Assembly: GCA_034401795.1 (NCBI GenBank)
Contig: CM067372.1
Coordinates: forward strand, 20,623,722-20,687,721
Direction of reading: 5' to 3'
Source: Chaetoderma sp. LZ-2023a
Lineage: Eukaryota; Mollusca; Caudofoveata; Chaetodermatida; Chaetodermatidae
Length of the DNA: 64,000 nucleotides
Numbering within the stretch: position 1 is the first letter of the stretch; the number at the start of each line of letters is the position of its first letter. A program made the translations under genes and the position numbers. Below the pieces are notes generated by a model. The model saw only the letters and a list, made by a program, of their open reading frames with translations, was not told the origin of the DNA and did not search any database. Below, piece by piece: positions 19,702-30,708 of the stretch.

Positions 19702-22700
19702 ATGATTACTGTTGCACAGCTTCGCATTATTGCAAAGCAATTCGGCCTTACTGGCTACTCTAAGGCCAAGAAGGCCGACCTGCTCCAGATGATCGGACAG
19801 GTCCGTGCTGAGGAGTGGCAGAAGCGGTTCTCCCGAGCAATAATGATGGGAAGGTTGCCAGCGCTTACCAAAGATGATCCTTGGAATCCCCACAAGAAAG
19901 CGCAGCAGATACGTGAGCTTCGTCAGTTGGACGAGGAGGTGACTGCTAGCTTGTGAGCCAAGACTGTAGCAAGGCAGATGGCGGACCATCCACTGGAGCG
20001 CTTACCTCTCCTACGCAGGATCCCTAAGCAAGTGATGAGGGGGCCGAGGTCTGAGCCCTTAGCCCAGAGCATAAGGCGAGAAGGCGAACACATTCTCGAC
20101 CAGCGTCTCAGCGAAAGGGAGACAGAGGTAAGAGGACGCCGGTCAGTACGCTGGACATTCTTCAGAGGTCTAGAAGGAGACCTCACAGGCCAGATCATGC
20201 AAAAGATCCAGCAGACTGTCCAGAACGTCTTCTACCTCCGCTACACCCATACCTATCGCATCCGTCATATCGAAGACGGTAGGGTGATGCTCTTCCACAA
20301 GAATGCTCCAGGGAGCCCGTGGCTGAACACGATAGGAGCATCTCAGGACTGGGTGGCAGCAAGAGAGCAAGCCCGCCTCGACACAGACAATATCGATCGA
20401 CCCAATACCAAGTGGGCTTTCGTTCGATCAATCAACGTTGAGGTCAGGGCTGTCATTGACCGCCAACCTCTGCTTGGGACAGGCCCCCTCCCAGACTGGC
20501 TACGACAGAAGAAGAGTATGACTGCCCTCGACACCTACAGGGACAACATGTGTCTCTGGAGATGTCTAGCAGTCCACCGAGGAGTGAGAGCTGATAGAAG
20601 TACAGCTCCTGCACGAGAGCTTGCCACACAGTTCAACGGCAAGACAGTGACAGTACCTGATGTCCGCAAGACCTCGCTGGATCAGCTGGACAAGGTAGTT
20701 CTTCGCCAAGATCGGGATTTCCGTGTATGAACCAACCGAAGAGGGCACCTGGCACTACCGTGACACCATGACCATCGGAGTGTGGGACCACCATGCCTTC
20801 TACATCAAGGACATCTCCAAGCTGGCAAATACACTAGTCTGCAGTCACTGTCAACAGAGGTTTTACAAAGGCATGCCATCTTCAACGCCACGCTGATCAC
20901 TGTACAGGCGGCAAAACAAAAATCGTGTCGAGAAACAGAGGCATACACATACACCATGTAGAGTGTGGGCACGGTGGTGAGCGTTGGATCGAGGGCGCTC
21001 CCGTAGATGGTTATGATCCAACCACCAACACCGTTTACCAGTTCCATGGCTGTCACTGGCACGGGTGTCCACAACACCAGCGAGGTGAGGATGCCGAACA
21101 AAGATACCACAAGACAGTCCTGAGAGAGGAGAAGCTGAGAGCCTCTGGATGCACGCTTGTGGTACAGTGGGAGTGCTGTATAAAACCCACACTTCATAGT
21201 TTATGACTTCGAAGCACTCCTAGATGGTATCAAGACTCATCCTACGGAGACTTTCACGATCGAGAGTACTCACATACCTATCTCTGTGTCAGTTGGCTGC
21301 TCCTTAGAGGGCACCACGAGTGAGCCCACTCACCTCTGCAATCCTGACCCCAAAGAACTGATCAGAGTTCATGCTGGAGATCCAACGGCGAGCATCTCTA
21401 ATCCGGACAAGGGTTAGGGCACAGTACATACAGACAGACCTGGACAAGCTCCCAAAGCAACAGCAGCGACTGATCACCGAGTGGTGTGACCAAGTGCCTG
21501 TACTGGGGTTCAACTCTGGGCAGTATGACCTGAACCTCGTCAAGAAGTACTTTGTCGATGAGCTGACTGACAGTATAGGTACAGTGAAAGTCGCCAATAA
21601 GGCTAGTCAGACCATGTTCCTCATAACACCTGAGCTACGGTTTCTCGATGTGCTGAACTACCTCGGCCCAGGAGTCTCGTATGAGGTAAGAGCTGGCTCC
21701 CGTATGAATGGTTTGACACACATGAGAAGCTCAACTATCCAGGGCTTCCTGACTACTCAGCATGGACATCTAAGCTCAAGGGTGGCTACCTCTTGACGCG
21801 ATCAGAGAGGGAACCATGTAACCAGACATTCAGTGAGCACGGAATGCGGACATTCGCCGACTGGCTGCGATACTACAACAACCTGGACGTCAGTCCATTC
21901 ATCGAAGCCCTAGAGCGGATGCGGGAGTTCTACACAGAACGAGAAATAGACATCCTCAAAGACGCGGGCGGTGTCTCTCCCAGGTATGACACTGCAGTAC
22001 CTCATACGTTGAACCGCTCAGCACATGCCGGATTGTTAGCCTCTACTCTCCAGGCAAGGAGGCCTACGAGATGCTGAAGGACGCAGTTGATGGAGGGCCC
22101 AGGATCGTGTTCACCAGATACCACGATGCCGGTGTGACATGCATCCGCCAGAGTGAGCGTGTCTGCCAAAGTCTACTCGGCTACGACGCAAATGCTCTGT
22201 ACCTGTCAACGATGGCCAAAGAGATGCCCTGTGGTAAGGATTTGCTGAGGTGGATATAGAGGTCCCTAAGGCTCTGTGGGCAAAGTTCGAGGAAATGCCC
22301 CCGCTCATCTATAACCGCGAGATCCCAGTAGAGGTCGTCTCTTCTGAGATGCCGGCATATCTAGAGCATACAGGGCAGAAGCGACCCACCACCCAGAAGC
22401 TGGTCGGCGCCCTCTCTGGCAAGAAGCAGCTGCTGTATGCACCGACACTCAAGTGGTATATAACCCATGGCCTGGAGATCACTGCTGTATACCGCACCAT
22501 AGACTATGAGGTCAAGCGCCCATTCGAGTGGTTCATGGAGAATGTTATGGAGGCCCGCCGCTCGGGAGATGTAGATAAGAGCAAAGCGCTCTTGGCAGAT
22601 CTCTTCAAACTCCTCGGCAACAGTGCCTACGGGAAGCTCATTGAGGCCCTAGAACGCCATAGCAACACCAGCTTCACGAAGGATGAATCCGTAGTAGACA

Positions 22701-23268
22701 AGTGCATGGTTTGAAGATCTCGAGGAGATCGGTGCGTCATATGAGCTCCAGTCGCAAGCCGAGAATCACTATTCGAAGGCCCTTCCAGGTGGGGATAGCC
22801 GTTTATGAGCTCGCGAAGCTGCGATTGCTGGAGTTCTACTACGACTTCCTCGATCGCTACGTAGCTCGTGACAGCTTTGAGTACCTGCAGATGGACACTG
22901 ACTCCGCCTATATCGCTATAGCAGGCTCCAACCTCGACGACGTCATTCGCCCTGAGATGCGAGCAGAGTACCAGGCTCATAAGCGGGACTGGCTAGCTTG
23001 GGATAAATGGTCTGGACGGACTCCGGGACTGTTCAAGATCGAGTTCGAAGGCTCTCGTGGCATCGCTCTCTGCTTCAAATACTACTACGTGGAGAGTGCA
23101 GCTGCAAGAAAGTGCTTGGCTAAGGGAATGTCAAAGGGACAGAATGAGGTCTCTTGGCAGAGGTTCTACAGCGCCCTACATGATGGGGTTGACAGAGCTA
23201 AAAACCGAGGCCTACGCATGTGCAACCAGGGTATGGTGACGTATGCGCAGGAAAAACTCAGACTCTTC

Positions 23269-23277
23269 GCTTACTAT
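23269..23277. repeat. Target site duplication of the non-LTR element (one copy)
   Basis: GCTTACTAT here is repeated at 27089-27097. Removing 23278-27097 restores the polymerase reading frame from LRLFAYY into DKRHVLPDG, which fixes both borders. Confidence 0.93.
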
Positions 23278-26200
23278 ATTCTTCTTCTTCTTCTTCTTTT
23301 CGATCACTGGTATCACACTTGGAGAGCCGTTCTCAAGATGAAATCTGTGGTTTTCTGCAGTTCTTCCACAGGCCCATACAGCTTTTCAAGAAAAGAGGTT
23401 GACAAAGGCCAGATCTCTTCTCTCAGCAGCTGATACGTACTGCAACATTGAAGTATGTGCTCTGTGGTCTGTTCTGCTTCTCCACAAGGACAAGCGGGCG
23501 ATGTCGTAAGGTGGAACCGCCTGTACATGTGTTGGTTTAGTCTGTTATGTCCAGTTCTGAGACGAAAAATGGTCACTTGCTCTGGCCTCGAGAGATGATG
23601 GTAGGCATCTTCTGACTGAGGTGTTCTATAGAGTGACTTGGTGATAGTCTTCATCTCTGTATGCGTAACCATGTTTTCTGTCTGATTCTCTTCTGCACCC
23701 ACCTTTGCCATCTTATCTGCTTCCTCATTTCCTTGGACTCCACAGTGTGAGGGGATCCACTGCAATGCTATCCGAAAGCATTTGATGGTTTGTAGTGCTT
23801 CTTCAAGTTGTGGCAGCTTACCTTTGGTGATAGCCTCATGGACGGAGCGGGCATCAGATACAAAGACAATCTGTGCAATAGGGTCTGCTGTTCTGCTGAT
23901 GGTATTAGCTGCATGGGCCAGTGCTTCGACTTCAGCTCTGTAGTTTGTGCAGTGTTTGCCTGTCAGTATTGCAGCTGACTCATGTTGTCCGTTTGGATAC
24001 TGTATGTGCAGTCCGGCACCTCCGCTCCTAATTGCATCTTTGGCTGATCCATCTGTGTAGATCCTTATCCATGTCTCCTGAGGGTACATTTCTTCCAGCA
24101 TGGCTAGGGTCAGGGCCTTCTTGCTCACATCACTGTGTTCATCTTTGGTTGTGAGATGAGGTACTGTGGTGCGAATAGCTATGCTCTCTAGTTTCTTTTC
24201 CCAGGGTGGAGGATCAAGGGTGTGGTTTGGGTCTTCTATTTGTGCTGGCAACATTTCTTGGTGTTTCCTTTGAAGTGCTTTTGTCTCTTTCACAAAACTT
24301 GATCTTTTAAGTCTTCCTGATGACAGCTGTGCTTGCCTGATCTTCATCGGGTGGTTGTTGAATGATTTGAACTTTGCAGCTTGGATCAGTGCTTTGCATT
24401 CCATTCCTTTACTAAGTGGGGGGATGCTTGCTGTCTGCTCCATTTTTTCTATTGGTGTTGATCTCATTCCACCAGTGATGATGCGCAGTGCCTGGTTTTG
24501 TACTCTGTCGAGGTTCTGTTGATGAGATTTAGCTGCTGTCATCCATGAGCTGGATCCATACTCAAGGTGTGGTCGTACGGCACCTAGGTAGATGGTCTTG
24601 AGGATCCTTTCATTGGCACCCCACTTTGTTCCTGCCAGCTTCCTCATGATGTTTAGCTTTCTTCTGGCCTTTGCCTCTGCGTTCTAGATGTGCTCCTTCC
24701 ATGTTAATCTTCTGGCATAGGTGACTCCCAGGTATGTCTGCTGGTCCTCGTACTCGAGTGGAGTACCGCCCAGTGTCAGATTGCCAACCTTGGTTTTGGT
24801 GGACAGTGAGAATAGCATGGCTGATGATTTTTCTTTGTTGATGGTAATACACCAGCGATTGGCTGTAATTCTGTCCAAGGTGAGCTGCATTCTGTACGTG
24901 GCAGTCGTTGTGTACTCATCGGTGCACCAGAGTACGAGGTCATCTGCATAGAGGGCTGCTTGGATCCCATTGGGCAGCTCTGCTACAATGTCATTAATGA
25001 CGAGTATGAACAGAGTTGGTGATAATACTCCGCCTTGTGGTACCCCTTGTCTCAGCAATACATTCTGTCCAGATTGTCCATCCACCAGCACCCTAGCTCT
25101 GCGATTGTGTAGGTATGACTTGGTCCATCGGAACATGTTGCCACCGATGCCTGTGCGCCGGAGCTTCACGAGGAGGCCATCCTTCCACACCTTGTCAAAT
25201 GCCTTCTGCAGATCAATAAAGGCAGCTAGCATCACCTTCCTGGCTTGAAGTGTCCTCTATGACCTGTGCAAGATGTGTTGTTTGATCTTCTGTGCTCCTG
25301 TATCTTCTGAAGCCAGCCTGCTCTGAAACTATAGTGTTCTCCGACTGCAGGTACCACTGCAACCGCTGGTTGACGATGCGCTCCATGGTCTTGCATATGC
25401 AGCTTGTAAGACTGATAGGACGGTAGCTCAGCACTTTCGCCTTGTTCTTCCATTATGGCTTCCTTCCAGCACTGAGGAACCTCTCCATTGGTCCAACTGA
25501 GATTAAAGATATCTAGCAACTTGCGGAGAGATGCATTACCAAGGTGTTGGATCATTTCATTCGTAATGCCATCTGGCCCGGGAGATTTCTTCTTCTTCAA
25601 TTGGCAGATAAGACTTCTTCAGTTCTGCTAAACTAATGTCAACATTCATTGCATTGTGAGTGTTGGTGTCTGTTCTTTCCTTTTGCTCTTTTCTAACCTC
25701 TTTTTGACGCATTCGTGGTATAGAAATATTGCTTTCTTTTGCATATGCCTTCACAAAGGCATCTGCAGCCATCTTTCCTGACAGTGTTTGTCCATCTTCT
25801 TCAAGAGTAATCTTCTCTCCCCCGACACCCTCATCATTCAGTGCTTTAGTCAGTCTCCATAGCTTTGTTGTGTCTCTCTCTAAATTAAACCCTGCCGTCT
25901 TTTCCCTCCAGCTTCTTCTTTTGGCCTCCAGCTTGGTCTTTAGATACCTGGCTTTAGTTTGTTGTAGTGTGAAGTGGTTTTCATGACAGGGATTACCCTC
26001 TGCATCTTCTCTGGCCTTGTCTAGTTTATCATGTGCTGCTTGCAGTTCTGTTGTCCAGTAGGGGCAGTAGTTTTTCCTGAACCATCGAGGAATCGCTTCG
26101 TTGGCAGCCTTGAGGATACTTGAATTAAATTCCTTGACCGCATTGTTGATGTTTCTCCCTTCTACTGCTATATTTTGGGTAAGCTCATTGGAACGAATGC

Positions 26201-27088
26201 CGAACAGACTCCAATTTGCCTTTTGTAGTTCCACCTTGGATGCTGAGGTGAACTTGTTGAAATACTTCCAGAAAGAGAGAGGAGGACTTGGCGGTGGTCG
26301 CTTCCTCCTAACTGCGATCCAACCACTCTACTGAGGTTTCTGTGAATGTCTTCTGTACAAAATGCCAAGTCCGGCGTTGTTGTGGGGTGCCACTGGCGAG
26401 AGTAGAAGGTAGGCTGATCTGTGGGATCGTTGACAAGTAAAAGGTGCTTTTCATCTTGCCATGCTTCAATGTCTTCCCCTCGTTTATCAAGTGTTCTGTA
26501 TCCCCAGCTCTGAGACTGGCTATTAAAATCTCCCGCAATGAGGAAGTGGCAGTCCGGGACCTGGATTGTGTCAAGTGAGAGATTCTTGTCATTAGGGCAG
26601 TAATAATTGACAATGTCAATCACAGAGTTGCTGGTTGTTACCGTGATCGTGATATATTCTGCCTCTTCCATAAAGGTTTTGATCTGGCTGGCGTTCACGC
26701 TGTTTCGGACCAAGGTGATCACCTCACCTTTCTTTCTTCCTCTTCGATCACACCGGAAATCTGGTAACCTCTGATCTTAAATGGTTTTCCTTCTTGCAGG
26801 TGTGTCTCTTGGATGCAGCAGATATCAATGTTGTTTTCGTACAGGAACTGTTCGAGCTCTGATTTCTTGTTGGTAACAACTTCTGCATTCCAGTGCATGA
26901 TGTTGATATTGGGGTTCTCTTTGGGTTTGGTCTTCTCTTTCGGTTGGCCAGTAGCTCTCCATCGTCGTCTCCTGGCTCCCCAAGACGAGTTGATGGGACC
27001 TCCAGTAGCTGAGGGTGGGCTCCTTCAAGGCGTGGAGCCCGGTGCTGCACCTGCCTGGCGATCTCCAAGTGTCATTCATTTGCGTTGT
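23278..27088 (-). mobile_element. I-type non-LTR retrotransposon inside the Polinton polymerase
   Basis: A 3.8-kb element on the minus strand, bounded by a 9-bp target duplication. Its 3' end (plus coordinate 23278) carries a short GAA-repeat tail, as I-group elements do. It encodes an apurinic endonuclease domain, a reverse transcriptase with YADD, an RNase H domain and a C-terminal Cys/His motif. That order is typical of the I group (I, Nimb, Tad, LOA and similar clades); I cannot choose the clade. No ORF1 (gag-like) is seen, and the 5' end lies shortly before the endonuclease, so it is probably 5'-truncated. The frame is broken by several shifts. Confidence 0.92.
23313..26960 (-). pseudogene. 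Non-LTR ORF2: endonuclease, reverse transcriptase, RNase H
   Basis: From the 5' side the frame shows NINIMHWNAE (about 26890) and CCIQETHLQEGKPF (about 26805) of the APE-type endonuclease. The pre-RT region holds SSNELTQNIAV-type residues. The reverse transcriptase shows KKKKSPGPDGITNEMI, SYRPISLTSCICKTMERIV, FIDLQKAFDKVW, RQGVPQGGVLSPTLF and YADDLVLW (about 24945). The thumb shows LGVTYARRLTW. RNase H shows IYTDGSAKD (about 24055), YRAEVEALAH, VSDARSVHEA and HCGVQGNEEADKMA. The C-terminal zinc-like motif is CPCGEAEQTTEHILQCC (about 23490). It would nick target DNA and reverse-transcribe its RNA there. Pieces lie in different frames (breaks near 26250, 25590, 25440, 25240 and 24665), so this copy is inactive. 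Confidence 0.92.
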
Positions 27089-27179
27089 GCTTACTATGAT
27101 AAGCGCCATGTACTGCCCGATGGGGTCCATACCGAGCCCGTTGAGTATCATGTTAGCACCCTAGGGGGTGGTAGCTGTG

Positions 27180-28423
27180 TGTCTTCAGGGACTAGCTGAA
27201 GCTCTTCTACGACAAATGGTCACCTAGGCACTCCGTGCTGGCGTGCCAGGTAGTACAGTGTAGGCTGCCCCTCCGCCTCCACATACCTGTCAAGCCTGTG
27301 AACATCTATCGACCAGTTAGGATCTGTTGCACGCCGTCGACCACCTTCCAGCTCCCCAGGCTCATACAGGTACCAAACTAGAGCAGCAGGTGGTAGGCAC
27401 TCCTCTCCCTTGTTCGCTCCTCTAGAGCTGTGACCAGCAGAGTGTACGACAGCCTCTACCGGCTTCTTCCCGATTAGCCTAGTAACCTCGGCATTGGATC
27501 TCTCCACCACAGCAGGTAGCCCTCTCACCAATACTCTAGAACATTCATGTGGCGCGGCCATTTCCTGGGCATATTGGTGTGGGAACAGTCTCTCTGCCAG
27601 TGTCCGATTCCACCGCTCAACGATAGCCTGGACACGATGATGCCCTACCTCGCCTCGCCTAACTGCCACACCATGTTTCTGCATGAGGGCTGCAGTCTCC
27701 CCTCTGAACTCCTTACCTTCATCCACCTGCAACAATTCCGGCCACTGGAGGGGATTTTCCGAAGCCTCGTAGACACCATGGAATGCCTGGGCCACCTGAC
27801 TTGTCTGTGAGCGGTAGGGCCGTCTTGTACCTGCTGGAGGGGATTTTCCGAAGCCTCATAGACGCCCTGGAATGCCTGGGCCACATGACTTGTCTGTGAG
27901 CAGTACTGATGCCTTGTACCTGCTGGCGATATCGACGATGGTGAGGACATACTTGTAGGTCTTATGACCAACCGAGTCGTGTGGAAGGAATAAAACTTCT
28001 GCCTGGTGAACTCTGTTCGGGACAGTTTCCTCGAAATGGGCATGCCTGATGTGCCAGGGACGAGGTCTGTCTATCTGCCACATCGCCTGTCTCCAATGTG
28101 AAGTTGTGGCCCTTGCGATGTGCAGCCTGTAGTTGAGGGGGCTCACGGTAATATCCAACAGGCTGATAGTATAGTTCCTCAAGAAAGATGGTTGATACAC
28201 GCCCGGATTTCATCACTGACATCCACTCCCGTCCTGTCACGCACGGCCTGGGTGAACTCTAACAGACAAACAGATGGCCATCATTCATTCGACCATCACT
28301 GAAGACCTCTTCAAACACCTCCGTACACTGGCGTCTAATCTCTGCTGGATCCTCACTGAACAGTAGTTTATCGACCAACCCTCGGAAGTTAAGGGACTTG
28401 ACCAGGTCGTACAGAGACGCCAT
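27180..28423 (-). pseudogene. Polinton integrase (retroviral DDE type), disrupted
   Basis: It would insert the element's ends into host DNA. It starts at an ATG at 28423 with MASLYDLVKSLNFRGLVDKL. The next blocks are VFEEVFSDGRMNDGHLFVC, ELYYQPVGYYREPPQLQAAH, RPRPWHIRHAHFEE, PNRVHQAEVLFLPHD and TYKYVLTIVDIASRYK (first catalytic Asp). LLQVDEGKEFRG carries the second Asp, and RVQAIVERWNRTLAERLF the Glu. The C-terminal segment is YLYEPGELEGGRRRATDPNW. A frameshift lies near 28262. An 89-bp tandem duplication (27745-27922) between the first two catalytic residues shifts the frame, and a TGA at 27220-27222 comes just before the conserved FVVEELQ ending. Its 3' end overlaps the convergent polymerase end by about 20 bp. 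Confidence 0.93.
27745..27922. repeat. 89-bp tandem duplication inside the integrase
   Basis: Two copies start at 27745 and 27834 with CTGGAGGGGATTTTCCGAAG. They differ at several bases, so the event is not very recent. As 89 is not a multiple of 3, it shifts the frame. Confidence 0.92.
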
Positions 28424-28444
28424 CGTTATATAGTACAGCTTAAA
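28421..28444 (-). promoter_or_regulatory. Compact promoter-like block before the integrase
   Basis: On the minus strand TTTAAGCTGTACTATATAAC is followed by G and the ATG. TTTAA lies 21 nt before the ATG, and the TATATA box ends 4 nt before it. The same layout precedes many genes of this element. Confidence 0.55.
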
Positions 28445-28491
28445 TGTTCGGCGGCCCAGATGGCCATGAGCACTATGGCAACATACGGTAG

Positions 28492-28872
28492 TCAAGGGCC
28501 TGCGACTCCGAAGAACGTACCTACTCCTGAGGCGATGGCTGGGATGGCTTCAGAAATCTTCTCCACCCCATGGAGAGCATTGTTGGCGATCTTGCGGACC
28601 ATCTCGCAAGCCTTCGTTGTGAACAGAGCGATCAGAGCCCCAACTGCTGACAGCGGACCGATAGAACCTTTTACGTAAGTGCGATAGATTCCTTTCGCTC
28701 TGTGTACTAGCTTGCGGGATTCAGGCTCTATATCATCATACTCACCCGCGGTCTCCGCTACATCGTAGTCGTCTGCATCATAATCCTCCTCCTCATCATA
28801 GTCCTCGTCATCTATATCCTCGACTGGATCAGCCTCTGGTTCACATCGCTCTGAGGTTCCGTCGCTGAGGCA
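28492..28872 (-). CDS. Small acidic Polinton protein with a hydrophobic C-terminal segment
   Basis: Not a family I recognise. An open frame on the minus strand ends with TGA at 28492. The N-terminal half is very acidic (VEDIDDEDYDEEEDYDADDY). A basic stretch SRKLVHRAKGIYRTYVKG follows, then hydrophobic residues IGPLSAVGALIALFT and a glycine/alanine-rich end AIASGVGTFFGVAGP. No in-frame ATG is visible just after the TATATA box at 28874-28879, so the start may have been lost or shifted. It is divergent from the plus-strand gene at 28906, with one TTTAAA serving both. The acidic plus membrane-like layout could suit a virion or packaging accessory protein (inference). Confidence 0.45.
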   Translation of the reverse strand, partial: CLSDGTSERCEPEADPVEDIDDEDYDEEEDYDADDYDVAETAGEYDDIEPESRKLVHRAKGIYRTYVKGSIGPLSAVGALIALFTTKACEMVRKIANNALHGVEKISEAIPAIASGVGTFFGVAGP

Positions 28873-28873
28873 G

Positions 28874-28908
28874 CTATATAGTAGCTTTAAACTGTAGTCT
28901 ATAGCATG
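28874..28908. promoter_or_regulatory. Divergent promoter-like region around TTTAAA
   Basis: On the plus strand TTTAAACTGTAGTCTATAGC leads into the ATG at 28906. On the minus strand the same TTTAAA is followed by GCTACTATATAGC. One palindromic TTTAAA thus sits between two TATA-like boxes pointing away from it. Confidence 0.5.
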
Positions 28909-29280
28909 GCCTCCGCAATCTTGAATGCGGGTGTGTTTGCCTTAGTGAACTGGGGACTCAGCTTCGCCGACAAGAAGGCGCAGAGGTCGAGCGTGAGCAT
29001 CATAACCAGGTGATGGAGAAGCTGTCTAAGGAGAAGTTTGAGTACAGCAAAGCACTCGAGCATATGCGCCAGAGGGAGGCACGCCGACGACAACTCCGAA
29101 CTCAGGCCAACCAGAGCCTCAGAGGCAGATGAGAGTCTCGATGAGTACTACGAGGCTGTAAAGATATCTGAGCCAACGCTCGACTATGAAGCATCGACAG
29201 GTTAGAAGACAGCAGAGCCTATAGTAGTGGTGGCAGCTGCAGCGGTAACGACAGGAGTCGTGCTCTACGCGCGCTCAAGC
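28906..29280 (+). pseudogene. Small Polinton membrane protein, frameshifted
   Basis: It starts at ATG 28906 with a hydrophobic segment (ILNAGVFALVNWGLSFAD). After a frameshift near 28990 comes a charged, probably helical region (HHNQVMEKLSKEKFEYSKAL, MRQREARRRQLRTQAN). A second shift near 29125 leads to DESLDEYYEAVKISEPTLDY. After an in-frame TAG (about 29205) a second membrane-like segment, VVVAAAAVTTGVVLYA, follows, ending TGA near 29281. So it had a membrane segment at each end and a coiled-coil-like centre. I do not recognise a characterised family. Its 3' end overlaps the 3' end of the minus-strand gene at 29265. Confidence 0.5.
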
Positions 29281-30448
29281 TGAATACCTGATGTGTTCGA
29301 CACGCATACCTTAGCAAAGCCAGAGTAAAGTACCATCACACCTAATGAGCGAGTCCCAGCTATGAGGTTTCTGATGTTGAAGCTGAGCCGGCTGCCTTGA
29401 TTAGGTGGGATGTCCCTGCCCCCGAGGTGGTGACGGTCCTCGAGTGCCGACTCGAGATCGTCGCTTCCACTGGTTAGGCGCAGAAGTGCATATGACTTAG
29501 TTTTCTGTCTGTAGAGTTGGCAATCAGCCAGCTCGCATACCTCACCAAGAACATTGGTCCCAGCAACCACAAGCTTGAAGTCGTCTAGCTTATCCACCTG
29601 CTGGATGGCTCCTCCCTTCTGAACCAGGACCACAACAGCGACAGTGTCTGATGCACCATGATGCAATGTCAGCTCTACCCGTTGGTTAGCTGTGGCTTGG
29701 ACCTGCTGGTGTTCTCGCTCCACATGCACGATCCACTGTTTGGAACCCGTTTGCTTCAGCTCCTGGTCATTCGCGTCATGCCAGACATGAAGTCTTGGAG
29801 CATTCATTGTCGCATCTGCGAGCTGCTCAGTGTACACCCGGAGGAACAGCCTATCCTGCATGGCAGCCGGATTCACGTGTGTGTTCTCGAGGAGGGTTAA
29901 GAGTGGAACTGCCACAGGCTTCTCGACATTTTGCCCGTAGTTTGAATTCTGTGAACCCTTCATTGCACCCCACAGCGTAGTACCACTTTCCCTTCGCATA
30001 GAAGGTTGAACCACGAGCCAGTGGACCTAGGACTCGGTACTCATCATTCACATAGGTGATGTCCACGGTGCTGTTGCTCTGCACGATCTCCCACCTGTTC
30101 AGAACCTGTGGGAGCTCTACTGTCTGTTCTATTGTGCTCTGAAACCTGAACTCGAGTGTCATGCTCTTGATCTCATGGATCTGTGCCGAGATTGCAAAGT
30201 CGATGTACTTCCCAGCAGCGGACAACGGGTTCTCATCGTGTATACTAGGTCGAATGACCGTCAGGCAGTCCTTCCAAGGATCAGTGTGGTGCGTTGTCGC
30301 GGGTTCAATGGCCCCATCTGGACACGGCCACTGTGACAGGGTCTGAGGACTGCTTCGTGACATCAACATTATCCATGAGCGAGCCAAGGTTACACCTCCG
30401 TCTGATGCGGAGATACTGGCCGCCATAGAGGAAGGAGCGCCAGCTCAT
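29265..30448 (-). pseudogene. Polinton gene of about 390 codons, possible structural protein, frameshifted
   Basis: It starts at an ATG at 30448 with MSWRSFLYGGQYLRIRRRCN. A shift near 30330 leads to the 30300-29900 part, rich in beta-prone residues (MTLEFRFQSTIEQTVELPQV, WEIVQSNSTVDITYVNDEYR, GSTFYAKGKWYYAVG). After another shift near 29930 come PVAVPLLTLLENTHV, LFLRVYTEQL, RVELTLHHGASDTVAVVVLV and SLGVMVLYSGFA. The second half has alternating hydrophobic strands as in jelly-roll or fibre proteins, and the size is in the range of capsid components of this element class. This is inference only: I cannot match it to a known capsid family. It lies downstream of the ATPase gene on the same strand. 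Confidence 0.5.
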
Positions 30449-30455
30449 AGTACAA

Positions 30456-30708
30456 ATGAACTCCTGACTCGGATACCCTACCAGAAGTTTGACAGCACCC
30501 AGGGCAGGGCCTCAACCTACCTGTGGCCCAAACCAACAGTCCTGTTATTCTAGCTCTCCAAAGGGTGAGGGTCGATCCCAAAGATCTACTAAAGGTCGGG
30601 AAGTGGGCTGCCGTATTTAGCCTCCATAGCCAGGACGAGCGAGATATGCTGGATAGCCTCCAGTCTGAAAAAAGTTGCGGCCGACAGTCTGTCAGCGATG
30701 ACGCGTAG
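30456..30708 (+). pseudogene. Possible small plus-strand gene, frameshifted
   Basis: Plus-strand frames read ELLTRIPYQKFDSTQGRAST and YLWPKP, then after a shift near 30540 LALQRVRVDPKDLLKVGKWA and AVFSLHSQDERDML, ending at a TAG at 30706. No characterised family is recognised. It fills the gap between two minus-strand genes; the ATG at 30456 lies 8 bp from the divergent ATG at 30448 but is out of frame. It may be a non-coding gap. Confidence 0.3.

Larger units (their letters stand above)
19702..27199 (+). pseudogene. Polinton protein-primed DNA polymerase B, disrupted
   Basis: This gene encodes the replicase that copies the element from a terminal protein primer. The blocks run in family order: an N-terminal SAP-like helix pair (19702-19800), the conserved FHGCHWHGC segment (about 21045), exonuclease motif I DFEA (21205), Exo II GFNSGQYDLN (about 21507), Exo III YYNNLDV (about 21872), palm motif A GYDANALYL (about 22178), motif B KLLGNSAYGK (about 22607) and motif C MDTDSAYI (about 22891). 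The C-terminus resumes after the inserted retrotransposon as YDKRHVLPDG and ends at 27199. All catalytic motifs survive, but the frame is broken by an in-frame TGA (19954) and at least seven frameshifts (near 20700, 20880, 21200, 21350, 21700, 22010, 22240 and 22710). An insertion also occupies 23278-27088. It is not functional. Confidence 0.95.

Noticed and set aside
18655..19989. Minus-strand frames with repeated CVAISTCGWCISLWMPV
   Set aside because: They are translations of the TIR-derived array; the plus-strand polymerase gene starts where the array ends.
27547..27810. Plus-strand ORF opposite the integrase
   Set aside because: The minus strand carries conserved integrase motifs here, so the plus-strand frame is a shadow.
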